This document shows, piece after piece, positions 16,462-23,422 of a stretch of 64,000 bases of DNA. Source of the stretch: an uncultured Rikenellaceae bacterium (lineage in GTDB: Bacteria; Bacteroidota; Bacteroidia; Bacteroidales; Rikenellaceae); the NCBI GenBank assembly GCA_944325305.1, contig CALUZO010000007.1, positions 45,312 to 109,311 of the forward strand, given 5' to 3'. The notes under the pieces are model-generated. The model ran no database searches. It was not told where the DNA came from and was given only the letters and a program-made list of their open reading frames with translations. How positions within the stretch are numbered: the stretch's first letter is position 1; each line of letters begins with the position of its first letter. A program made the translations under genes and the position numbers.

Positions 16462-16917
16462 ATGAAAAGGATAACATTTATTGCGGTTGTCGTATGTATT
16501 GTTTTTGGGGCGACATCCTGCGCTGTATGGAGAGGTCCGCATCCAATGGCCGGGCCAGGACATGTTCCACATGGTCACAAGGCGCCGCCGACTGCCAAAA
16601 TGCCGCGACCGGCACGCCATGAACCGCCAATACGTGAAAGAATAGATCCTCGCGGTCTGTATACCAGAGATGCCAGGAATGTCTATTATCAAGGTAAAAA
16701 GGTTGCTAAGGCATCGGTTTCTTCTTTTGTAGACCTGGGTTCGGGTTACGGGAAAGATATGGTAAACGTTTATTATCAGGGGCGTAGGATCAAGGCTTTG
16801 TCGTCATCGTTTGTTAACCTGGGGAGAGGCTATGCCAGAGATGCAAAGAATGTTTATTATCTCGGAAAGATTGTCAGAGGTGCTTCTCCTGATTCATTTC
16901 GCACGCCTCGCCGCTGA
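16462..16917 (+). CDS. DKNYY-repeat lipoprotein
   Basis: The product has 151 residues when started at 16462 (MKRITF), which places a lipobox ATSC with Cys20 correctly; the ATG at 16450 adds four residues. After a Pro/His-rich linker (residues 22-60) come three copies of a D-x-x-NVYYxG motif: RDARNVYYQGKKV, KDMVNVYYQGRRI and RDAKNVYYLGKIV, each followed by a Ser-Phe ending. This matches the DKNYY family of envelope proteins, whose function is not known. It is monocistronic and divergent from the XRE regulator. Confidence 0.78.
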   Translation: MKRITFIAVVVCIVFGATSCAVWRGPHPMAGPGHVPHGHKAPPTAKMPRPARHEPPIRERIDPRGLYTRDARNVYYQGKKVAKASVSSFVDLGSGYGKDMVNVYYQGRRIKALSSSFVNLGRGYARDAKNVYYLGKIVRGASPDSFRTPRR

Positions 16918-17218
16918 ACGAACGGCACATAAATTCGTGGGTATTGTCCTGTCATAAAGAATATAGATGCCGTCTTTCTGAATTTTCCGGGACTCGTGCG
17001 GCATATTGCAGAGACTGTTTTTGCGCATGTGATGGGATGAGATTTTACCGGTGTTTCGGCATTCGGCGCAGCAATTTACGGCAGCGTCGTTGACTTTCAT
17101 GTATCGAAAAAGAGTTCGGAGGATAACCCGACATGAACAATATTTTTCATGTGGAGTTGCACTGAATACCTTCCGTATGTAATTTTGCACGGTCAATGAT
17201 TATGCGAGCAAAACCAAT
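16918..17218. other. 301-bp intergenic region
   Basis: Nothing was recognised apart from the MFS promoter at 17157-17187. Short frames on the minus strand lack coding character. Confidence 0.5.
17157..17187 (+). promoter_or_regulatory. Promoter of the MFS transporter gene
   Basis: TTG (17157-17159), a 20-base spacer and TAATTTTG (17180-17187) match the Bacteroidetes consensus. The start codon is 31 bases further on. Confidence 0.65.
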
Positions 17219-18427
17219 ATGAAAGCGACGAAAAAGGATCCTCTTATAACCCCAAGTTATTGTTTTATACTGTCGGCAGCTTTTCTGCTTTATTTCGGGT
17301 TCTACCTGCTTATGCCGGTCTTCCCGTTCTATCTGACCGAGGTTCTGCATACCGAAGGCGCACTTATGGGTTTTGCACTGTCATGTTACACTATCGCAGC
17401 GCTCACCGTGCGTCCTTTTTCGGGCTATCTGCTCGATACTTTCGCGCGCAAGCCATTATACATTCTGGCATTTTTCATCTTTACGGCTATTTTCGCCGGA
17501 TATATCTTGGCTGGAACGCTTACCATCTTCATTATATTCCGAGTCGCACACGGACTTGCATTCGGTACTGTAACGGTATCAGGTAACACATTGGTCATCG
17601 ACATTACACCTTCGTCACGCCGCGGCGAGGCACTCGGATATTACGGTCTCGCCAATAATACGGCCATGTCTATAGGACCGATGGTAGGTCTTTTCATGCA
17701 CGATGCCGGTGTTAGCTTCAATGTATTGTTCATTACAGCACTCTGTTCGTGCGCCCTCGGAATGATGTGCGCATGCTTTGTCAAAGCGCCGGTAAAACCG
17801 ACGGTACAGAGAGAACCCATATCGCTCGACCGGTTTTTCCTTATAAAGGGAATCCCGGCAGGGATAGATCTTGTGTTGCTTTCGATTCCTTACGGTATGA
17901 CATCGACCTATGTGGCCATGTATGCCAAACAAATAGGCATTACCAACGGGACAGGATTGTTCTTTACGTTCATGGCGTTAGGTATGGCTGTTTCACGGAT
18001 GTTCTCGGGCCGGCAGGTGGATAAAGGGCGAATAGTTGCGGTTATAACGTTCGGCATTTACATAGTATGCGTTTGCTTTTTCGGGTTGGCTGGTTGCAAA
18101 TGGCTCATGTCGGTTGATCCTGTGGCAGGCAAGTATGTTTTCTATCTGATCGCCCTTATTCTTGGCATCGGCTTCGGAACCATGTTTCCTGCTTTCAATA
18201 CCTTGTTCGTCAATCTTGCCCCCAACAGCCAGAGAGGTACGGCCACATCCACCTACCTCACCTCATGGGATGTCGGTATAGGATTGGGCCTGTTGCTTGG
18301 CGGTTTTATAGGACAACTGACCACGCTCGATGCGGCATATTTCGTCGGTGCTTGCATAAGTGTAGGTTCGGTAATTTTCTTTAAATTAAAAGTCGGACCG
18401 CATTTCGAACGGAATAAACTTCGGTAG
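17219..18427 (+). CDS. MFS transporter (12 TM, AraJ/drug-exporter type)
   Basis: The product has 402 residues with about twelve hydrophobic segments. The loop between helices 2 and 3 carries the MFS signature (SGYLLDTFARKPLY, corresponding to G-x-L-x-D-R-x-x-R/K-x). A motif resembling RVAHGLAFGTVTVSGNTLVID in helices 4-5 resembles the proton:drug antiporter arm. The protein is in the inner membrane; the substrate is unknown. A canonical promoter lies upstream. The ferredoxin gene begins 65 bp downstream and may be read through from it. Confidence 0.88.
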   Translation: MKATKKDPLITPSYCFILSAAFLLYFGFYLLMPVFPFYLTEVLHTEGALMGFALSCYTIAALTVRPFSGYLLDTFARKPLYILAFFIFTAIFAGYILAGTLTIFIIFRVAHGLAFGTVTVSGNTLVIDITPSSRRGEALGYYGLANNTAMSIGPMVGLFMHDAGVSFNVLFITALCSCALGMMCACFVKAPVKPTVQREPISLDRFFLIKGIPAGIDLVLLSIPYGMTSTYVAMYAKQIGITNGTGLFFTFMALGMAVSRMFSGRQVDKGRIVAVITFGIYIVCVCFFGLAGCKWLMSVDPVAGKYVFYLIALILGIGFGTMFPAFNTLFVNLAPNSQRGTATSTYLTSWDVGIGLGLLLGGFIGQLTTLDAAYFVGACISVGSVIFFKLKVGPHFERNKLR

Positions 18428-18492
18428 GTGGTGTATTGCTATATCGGCGGTCTGTGTGCCGGAATAAGTCGAATGAACTAACATATAAAATT

Positions 18493-18678
18493 ATGGCAAT
18501 AAAGATAGATCCTGAAAAATGTCCGCAGAACCACGTCTGCCCATTGATAAAAACCTGTCCCATGCAGGCTATTTCTCAAGTCGATAATGGATTGCCCGAG
18601 ATAGATGTCGAAGTGTGTGTCGAATGCGGGATTTGTGTCGAAAAATGTAGGATGAAAGCCGTTTTCTTCGAAGAATAA
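18493..18678 (+). CDS. Seven-cysteine ferredoxin (4Fe-4S binding)
   Basis: The product has 61 residues, starting at 18493 (MAIKID); the upstream extension is not plausible. The C-terminal half has a standard CVECGICVEKC motif (Cys42, 45, 48, 52). The N-terminal half has Cys10, Cys16 and Cys22 in CPQNHVCPLIKTCP, spaced C-x5-C-x5-CP instead of CxxCxxCxxxCP. With seven cysteines, cluster II (Cys22, 42, 45, 48) is complete, whereas cluster I would have only Cys10, 16 and 52 plus a possible non-Cys ligand such as His14, or be a 3Fe-4S centre. Small ferredoxins with an NHxCP motif occur widely in anaerobes. The next gene is ferritin, linking it loosely to iron or redox handling. Confidence 0.85.
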   Translation: MAIKIDPEKCPQNHVCPLIKTCPMQAISQVDNGLPEIDVEVCVECGICVEKCRMKAVFFEE

Positions 18679-18681
18679 TGA

Positions 18682-18689
18682 TAATTTTG
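18682..18689 (+). promoter_or_regulatory. -7 element upstream of ferritin
   Basis: TAATTTTG matches TAnnTTTG and lies 32 bases before the ferritin start, just after the ferredoxin stop. No good TTG is seen at -33, so strength is uncertain. Confidence 0.35.
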
Positions 18690-18721
18690 TGATATTAATA
18701 TTTAATTAAAATATCCTGATT

Positions 18722-19204
18722 ATGGAAATGACGAAAAAATTATCCGACGCTTTCAACAAGCAGGTCCAGGCCGAAATGTGGTCCTCGAACCTCTATCTTT
18801 CAATGGCCATTTATTTTATGGACATGGGCCTGGAAGGTTGTGCCAACTGGATGAAAAAACAGGCACAGGAAGAACTGGAACATGCACACAGATTGATTGA
18901 CTATTCTTCCAAACGTGGCGGGAAGGCTCGTGTCAGTCAGATAGACGAAGTGCCTTTCGAATGGGAATCCCCTCAGGCGGTTTTCGAACATGTTTATAAA
19001 CACGAATGCCATGTTTCGGAACTCATCGACAAGTTGATGGATCTTGCAATCGCAGAAAACGACAAGGCAACTCAGGAGATGCTCCGCTGGTTCGTCAACG
19101 AACAGGTGGAAGAAGAGGAAACTGCCAAAGGTATACTGGATAAATTTGCCGTATATGGTGTACACGGTCTTTACTGCATAGACCATGAACTCGGCAAAAG
19201 ATAA
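18722..19204 (+). CDS. ftnA: Bacterial non-haem ferritin
   Basis: The product has 160 residues, a four-helix ferritin. The ferroxidase ligands are visible: Glu18 (QAEMW), Glu51 and His54 (QEELEHAHRL) and, in the third helix, the HVSELIDKL region with the acidic residues that follow. The C-terminal EEEETAKGIL matches the FtnA family. It oxidises Fe(II) and stores iron in a 24-mer in the cytoplasm, which limits Fenton chemistry. It probably has its own promoter and is followed by a terminator, so it is transcribed singly or with the ferredoxin. Confidence 0.95.
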   Translation: MEMTKKLSDAFNKQVQAEMWSSNLYLSMAIYFMDMGLEGCANWMKKQAQEELEHAHRLIDYSSKRGGKARVSQIDEVPFEWESPQAVFEHVYKHECHVSELIDKLMDLAIAENDKATQEMLRWFVNEQVEEEETAKGILDKFAVYGVHGLYCIDHELGKR

Positions 19205-19229
19205 TATGCACATAGATTGTGAATAATAG

Positions 19230-19256
19230 AAAAGCCCGCCATCGAGGCGGGCTTTT
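19230..19256 (+). terminator. Intrinsic terminator after ferritin
   Basis: Arms AAAAGCCCGCC (19230-19240) and GGCGGGCTTTT (19246-19256) surround ATCGA, followed by CTTT. Confidence 0.9.
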
Positions 19257-19384
19257 CTTTATGATGAAAGTTCCAGAGCATTTGTCGCAAGAGTCGATAA
19301 ATTATCTACCTTTGCGCCGCGAAATAAAATTTTCGTCTCTTTACGGTTCTTGGATCGGTAATAAATTTAAAGGGGAGATAGATC

Positions 19385-20284
19385 ATGTGGTTGACTTTCG
19401 CTTTCGGTTCGGCGCTGTTGCTGGGATTCTACGATGTGTTTAAAAAGCATGCCCTGCAGGGGAATGCCGTACTGCCGGTGTTGATGCTTAATACCCTGTT
19501 CAGTTCGTTGATTTTCCTGCCGTTCATATTGCTCTCCTTCATTATGCCGGAGCGTATGGCACAATATCCGACCATATTCGTACCCCGAGCCGGATGGGAT
19601 GTACATTGCTACATAATTCTCAAGGCCGTAATAGTTCTCGGTTCGTGGATTTCCGGTTACTTCGGCATGAAACACCTGCCTATTACCATTGTGGGCCCGA
19701 TCAATGCGACACGTCCGATATTGGTGTTGCTGGGAGCGATGTTGTTGTTTGGCGAACGCTTGAACATTTATCAGTGGATAGGGGTTATTCTCGGTGCGGT
19801 TTCTTTTATGCTGCTCAGCAGGTCGGGAAGGAAGGAGGGGATAAATTTCGGCAAAAACCGTTGGATATTCTGTGTGGTTCTGGCTGCTGTGATAGGCGCC
19901 GTCAGCGGACTTTATGATAAATATCTGATGCGGAGTCTCGACCCTATGCTGGTCCAGTCGTGGTACAATATCTATCAACTCGGTATAATGGGGGTGATAT
20001 TGCTTGTGCTCTGGTGGCCGAAGCGCCATGATTCACCGTTCCGCTGGCATTGGAGCATCCCTTTGATATCCATATTCCTGTGTGCTGCGGATTTTCTGTA
20101 CTTTTATGCGTTGAGTCTTCCTGACTCTATGATATCCATTGTGTCGATGGTCAGACGTGGCAGCGTGATAGTGTCATTTATTTTCGGGGCCATGTTATTC
20201 CATGAAAAGAACCTGAAGAGCAAGGCTTTCGATTTGTTCTTGGTTTTATTGGGAATGCTGTTCCTTTATCTGGGGTCGCGTTAG
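19385..20284 (+). CDS. EamA-like DMT transporter
   Basis: The product has 299 residues and about ten transmembrane helices in two EamA halves; the second half begins near residue 155 (WIFCVVLAAVIGAVSGLYDKYL). The first helix (FGSALLLGFYDVFKKHAL) and the motif GPINATRPILVLLGAMLLFGERLN fit the family. The protein is in the inner membrane; the substrate is unknown. It is monocistronic between the ferritin terminator and tRNA-Pro and shows no close similarity to the EamA protein at 1409. Confidence 0.85.
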   Translation: MWLTFAFGSALLLGFYDVFKKHALQGNAVLPVLMLNTLFSSLIFLPFILLSFIMPERMAQYPTIFVPRAGWDVHCYIILKAVIVLGSWISGYFGMKHLPITIVGPINATRPILVLLGAMLLFGERLNIYQWIGVILGAVSFMLLSRSGRKEGINFGKNRWIFCVVLAAVIGAVSGLYDKYLMRSLDPMLVQSWYNIYQLGIMGVILLVLWWPKRHDSPFRWHWSIPLISIFLCAADFLYFYALSLPDSMISIVSMVRRGSVIVSFIFGAMLFHEKNLKSKAFDLFLVLLGMLFLYLGSR

Positions 20285-20455
20285 TTAAAGAGGGCGGTTT
20301 TGTCACCCGATACTCTTCCGGCGTGCATTGTGTAACCATGAACCGCCTCCGAGATTCAAATACATGACGAGATTCGTATATATGCTTTGGGTGGATCGGG
20401 TTCGTGAAGATGGCCGTATTGGATGATGCCGGCGCCGGAGGTGCGTAAACTTTCC

Positions 20456-20494
20456 AAAATAATAAAGCAGCCGTTGCGGCTGCTTTATTATTTT
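20456..20494. terminator. Intrinsic terminator below tRNA-Pro(TGG)
   Basis: Perfect 17-bp arms (20456-20472, 20478-20494) with core AAAGCAGCC/GGCTGCTTT and flanking A/T runs work in both directions. It ends the leftward tRNA transcript and probably also the rightward transporter transcript. Confidence 0.85.
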
Positions 20495-20501
20495 CACTGT
20501 G

Positions 20502-20576
20502 TCGGGATACCAGGATTCGAACCTGGGACCCCCTGCTCCCAAAGCAGGTGCGCTAACCGGACTGCGCTACATCCCG
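20502..20576 (-). tRNA. tRNA-Pro (anticodon TGG)
   Basis: A 75-nt cloverleaf with acceptor CGGGAT/ATCCCG and discriminator A. The anticodon stem CCTGC/GCAGG carries loop TTTGGGA, anticodon TGG. The T arm is CCAGG-TTCGAAT-CCTGG. CCA is not encoded. Confidence 0.95.
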
Positions 20577-20656
20577 AGGACCTCTCATTTTGAGTGGAAA
20601 GGCATTGCAAAAGTAATATGTTTTTTGTGAATTACAAATTTCCTGTGCAATGTATG

Positions 20657-21031
20657 TTATTTTACAGCGATCACATCTATCTCAATCATGACGTCTTTAG
20701 GCAGTTTGCTCACTTCATAACATACTCTGGCTGGCGGTGTGTCCGAGAAAAAACGGGCATATACGTCATTCATGGTACCGAAATTGCCCATGTTATCCAG
20801 CAGGACAGTGCATTTTACTACGTTTTCAAACGCATAGCCGGCCTCGTTGAGTATGGCCCCTATATTGTTGAGGCACCGTTCGGTTTGTTCGCATATGGTC
20901 GTTGGAATACTTCCTGTGACAGGATCGACCGGAATCTGGCCCGATACGTAAAGAGTCCCGTTGGCCTCGATGGCCTGGGAATAGGGCCCGATAGCTTTGG
21001 GTGCATGCGGAGTTTGAATGATATTTTTCAT
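20657..21031 (-). CDS. ridA: RidA-type enamine/imine deaminase
   Basis: The product has 124 residues, normal for the YjgF/YER057c/UK114 family. It forms trimers that hydrolyse reactive 2-aminoacrylate and related enamines released by PLP enzymes. The active-site residues are seen: the catalytic Arg in PPARVCYEV, Glu in IEIDVIAV at the C-terminus, and the N-terminal APKAIGPYSQA segment. It is cytoplasmic. It is monocistronic with a -7 element TAATTTTG on its strand at 21101-21094. Confidence 0.95.
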   Translation of the reverse strand: MKNIIQTPHAPKAIGPYSQAIEANGTLYVSGQIPVDPVTGSIPTTICEQTERCLNNIGAILNEAGYAFENVVKCTVLLDNMGNFGTMNDVYARFFSDTPPARVCYEVSKLPKDVMIEIDVIAVK

Positions 21032-21157
21032 GATACGTGTCTAAAATGTGCCGCTCGGGTTCGCGACGGTTAAAAAAATGATTAATTTTACTGCAAAATT
21101 ATAAGAACTATTCAAGGATAAAACTGGAATTACAAACTTTTAAAAAATAATGTGTGT

Positions 21158-21586
21158 ATGAAAACTATGACCAAAGTATTTGTGGCTATTGCGGCAGTGG
21201 GCCTGGTTGCCTGCAGTGGAAGCAAAAAAAATTATGCAAACCTGACCGCACATGAATGGATACTCGACAAAGTCGAACATGTTGATAGCGCATCTCAAAT
21301 AGTTATTCCGCAAGAAAGGGAACTCAGAATGGCGTTTGCCGATTCTACACAAGCCGTTTACGGCATGGCTCCGTGCAATGGGTTCTTCGGCCCCTTCACG
21401 GTTGACGGCGACAACATGACTATCGGCAGTCTTGCCACCACGATGGCTTATTGTCTCGATATGCCTTTCGAGTCGGCATATCTTGCTTGGCTGAAAGATG
21501 TGGCTACTTACAAGGCCACTGAGAATACGCTTACTCTTAGAGATGCGAATAACAAGGTTACGTTGTATTATATAAAGAAGCAATAA
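21158..21586 (+). CDS. META-domain lipoprotein (HslJ-like), first of a pair
   Basis: The product has 142 residues. Starting at 21158 (MKTMTK) gives a lipobox LVAC with Cys19. The mature part is a single META domain: LTAHEWILDKV, the central APCNGFFGPFTVDGDNMTIG, and CLDMPFESAYLAWL. In this family (HslJ and relatives) the domain is linked to envelope stress or novobiocin resistance in Escherichia coli, but no function is established in Bacteroidetes. Its stop codon overlaps the next start by one base (TAATG), implying translational coupling. Confidence 0.8.
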   Translation: MKTMTKVFVAIAAVGLVACSGSKKNYANLTAHEWILDKVEHVDSASQIVIPQERELRMAFADSTQAVYGMAPCNGFFGPFTVDGDNMTIGSLATTMAYCLDMPFESAYLAWLKDVATYKATENTLTLRDANNKVTLYYIKKQ

Positions 21587-22044
21587 TGTCAATGAAACTT
21601 GGAATATTTTCTGGTATTGTTTTGGTTGCGGTTATGATGGCTTCGTGCTGTCAATGCCGCAAAAGCAGTAGTTTCTATGATCAGTTTGACAAACTCGTGG
21701 GAACCGAGTGGAAACTGATACAGAAGGACGACAAGGCCTTTAACGTGGGTGGAGACAACTATACCATTGCATTCGGTGAGGATAAAAGGATCTTTGGTAT
21801 GGGCGATTGCAACCGTTATAGCGGCGTTATGGATTATTCTGTTACCAGGAATGTACAGAGCCTTTCCATCGGCCAGCTTGCATCGACCCGCATGGGTTGT
21901 ATGGATATGGCCGGCGAAAACCAGTTTTTCGAATTTCTTCGCAATGCCAGCAGTATTAATGTTGATGACGATCTGATGGTAATCACCTCGAAGAATGCGG
22001 CTCAGGAAAAACAGCGCTGGGTCTTCGAAAAAATTAAAAAATAA
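21586..22044 (+). CDS. META-domain lipoprotein, second of a pair
   Basis: The product has 152 residues, a lipoprotein with MASC (Cys21) followed by an unusual CQC. The META domain has LVGTEWKLIQKDD, the GDCNRYSGVMDY core and the RMGCMDMAGENQFF helix. It resembles its upstream neighbour in layout but not closely in sequence, suggesting an old duplication. The one-base overlap with that gene indicates coupled synthesis, possibly of two partner lipoproteins. A terminator follows at 22063. Confidence 0.8.
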   Translation: MSMKLGIFSGIVLVAVMMASCCQCRKSSSFYDQFDKLVGTEWKLIQKDDKAFNVGGDNYTIAFGEDKRIFGMGDCNRYSGVMDYSVTRNVQSLSIGQLASTRMGCMDMAGENQFFEFLRNASSINVDDDLMVITSKNAAQEKQRWVFEKIKK

Positions 22045-22062
22045 GGGATACCCATAACATTA

Positions 22063-22098
22063 ACACCCCCTGCTTTCTTAAATGGAGGCAGGGGGTGT
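22063..22098. terminator. Bidirectional terminator between the META pair and the SMR gene
   Basis: Arms ACACCCCCTGC (22063-22073) and GCAGGGGGTGT (22088-22098), followed by ATTTT on the plus strand. It serves the convergent META and SMR genes. Confidence 0.85.
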
Positions 22099-22101
22099 AT
22101 T

Positions 22102-22416
22102 TTAGCAAAGTTTCAATCCGATGATTCCGGCCACGATGAGACTGGCCGACAACAGACGCATAAGGTTTGCAGGGTCGTTAAAGAAGACAATCCCGATAAG
22201 CAGAGTGCCGATTGCACCGATTCCGGTCCATACCGCATAGGCGGTGCCTATCGGTATGTCGCGCTGGGCGAGATAGATGAACAGTCCGCTCAGGGCCATG
22301 GAGACGACGGCCAATGAGATGAACAGCCAGTGTTTGCCGGTTGTCGATGCGAGTTTGAAGCCCACAGGCCATCCGATTTCGAATATCCCCCCGAGGAGTA
22401 GATATACCCATGCCAT
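22102..22416 (-). CDS. SMR exporter, SugE/Gdx (guanidinium) subtype
   Basis: The product has 104 residues and four transmembrane helices, the size of a small-multidrug-resistance subunit. The essential Glu13 is in GGIFEIGWPVGFK. Helix 3 contains GTAYAVWTGIGAIGT and helix 4 ends MRLLSASLIVAGIIGLKL, both closely matching the SugE/Gdx subtype, which exports guanidinium ion by proton antiport, rather than the EmrE subtype. Guanidinium as substrate is inferred from subtype. It is preceded by a structured leader with an intrinsic terminator (22450-22524), suggesting attenuation control. Confidence 0.87.
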   Translation of the reverse strand: MAWVYLLLGGIFEIGWPVGFKLASTTGKHWLFISLAVVSMALSGLFIYLAQRDIPIGTAYAVWTGIGAIGTLLIGIVFFNDPANLMRLLSASLIVAGIIGLKLC

Positions 22417-22449
22417 AATTTATAGTTCTTCAGATTAAATTGTTGAATC

Positions 22450-22524
22450 AAAAAAAGCACCGCGCCTTGCGTGGAGACTGTGCTTTCTCATGCAGGGTTC
22501 GCATCTTCCCTGCATGCTGGATGC
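22450..22524 (-). ncRNA. Structured leader with intrinsic terminator upstream of the SMR exporter (candidate riboswitch)
   Basis: Reading the minus strand from a TATATTTG element (22531-22524), the RNA forms hairpin I with perfect 9-bp arms CATGCAGGG/CCCTGCATG (22516-22508 and 22497-22489) and a 10-base loop AAGATGCGAA. The loop's GATGC is complementary to GCATC at 22524-22520. Hairpin II (AAAGCAC/GTGCTTT, 22486-22480 and 22460-22454, with an internal bulge and a short CGC/GCG tip) runs straight into seven Us, a textbook terminator. The SMR start codon is 34 bases further on. A terminator between promoter and gene implies conditional read-through. It does not match the consensus I know for guanidine-I, -II or -III riboswitches. 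A stand-alone small RNA is the alternative. Confidence 0.55.
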
Positions 22525-22531
22525 AAATATA
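22524..22531 (-). promoter_or_regulatory. -7 element of the SMR leader
   Basis: TATATTTG on the minus strand matches TAnnTTTG exactly; no clear TTG sits at -33. It positions transcription to begin just before hairpin I of the leader. Confidence 0.5.
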
Positions 22532-22629
22532 AGATAAATTTCAATCACGACTCTGAATTTCATGGCTTTTTGTCACCTCCTCTCAGGACGAGCCATGCCG
22601 TAATAGGTGCCAAACACGCTAAAAAACAT

Positions 22630-22637
22630 TATATTTG
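22630..22637 (+). promoter_or_regulatory. -7 element of the thioesterase/GT4 operon
   Basis: TATATTTG lies 20 bases upstream of the thioesterase ATG at 22658. The -33 region lacks a TTG at ideal spacing. Confidence 0.45.
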
Positions 22638-22657
22638 TTTATTACTAAAAAAACGTA

Positions 22658-23422
22658 ATGGCTATGGAGAAGGGAACATACCGTTATCGTGTCGAATCGC
22701 GCGATGTCGATTTTACATTGAAAGCCTCGCTGGCTTCGTTGTGCGATTATATTCTTCGGGCTGCCGGTGACGATGCCGATCGCAACAATTTCGGTGTGCG
22801 CGACCTCAATTGCGACGGTTGTTCGTGGGTATTGCTTCGAATGTGCGTCGAGATATACCGCCGTCTGGAGGAACACGAGGATTTTTCTGTACGTACATGG
22901 GTCAACGACGTGAACCGTATGATGACCACACGCAATATGATAGTCGGCGATGCCTCGGGCGAGACGGTAGCTGCCGCCGTGACTCAGTGGGCTGTCATAG
23001 ATACAGATAAACGGAGAGCAGTCGACGTTACGGCTCGAGCTGATTTTTCATATGCCATCGTTAAAGAGCCTTCTCCCGTAAAAGCTCCTGTGAGAATACC
23101 CGTTATAGATTCTCAAAGCGAACAGATGCGGAAGGTGGTTTACAGTGATATAGATTTCAACCGGCATGTGGGAAGTGTTAAATATATCGGGTGGTTTTGC
23201 GACATGCTTCCGGAAGAGATAATAATGAATAAAGAGGCGGCACGATTGGATATTAATTATATACACGAGTCGCGTTTCGGACAGGAGCTGCGTGTGGGTA
23301 TGTCCGATGGAGCACAATCTTCGTTCGAGGTTTCGACAGCCGACGGACAACCGGTGTGCAGGGCTGTGATTACATGGAAAGAGACTACCCCTAAAACAGA
23401 TGCCTTATGTCCAAACGTATAA
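22658..23422 (+). CDS. Acyl-ACP thioesterase
   Basis: The product has 254 residues, matching the bacterial acyl-ACP thioesterase family (FatA/FatB-like double hot-dog fold). The N-terminal hot dog begins YRYRVESRDVDFTLKASL, and the second includes VYSDIDFNRHVGSVKYIGWF, where the D-x-N-x-H arrangement supplies the catalytic Asn and His. It would release free fatty acids from acyl-ACP in the cytoplasm. An ATG two codons downstream is an alternative start. The last 16 bases overlap the GT4 gene, so the two are translationally coupled. Confidence 0.9.
   Translation: MAMEKGTYRYRVESRDVDFTLKASLASLCDYILRAAGDDADRNNFGVRDLNCDGCSWVLLRMCVEIYRRLEEHEDFSVRTWVNDVNRMMTTRNMIVGDASGETVAAAVTQWAVIDTDKRRAVDVTARADFSYAIVKEPSPVKAPVRIPVIDSQSEQMRKVVYSDIDFNRHVGSVKYIGWFCDMLPEEIIMNKEAARLDINYIHESRFGQELRVGMSDGAQSSFEVSTADGQPVCRAVITWKETTPKTDALCPNV

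Noticed and set aside
16894..17196. 100-codon minus-strand frame after the DKNYY gene
   Set aside because: Overlaps the DKNYY gene end and the MFS promoter, high Cys/Arg content without pattern, no family resemblance.
22450..22524. Known guanidine riboswitch (classes I-III)
   Set aside because: Context and terminator fit, but the ACGR loops of class II and the conserved cores of classes I and III are not seen, so I report only an unassigned structured leader.
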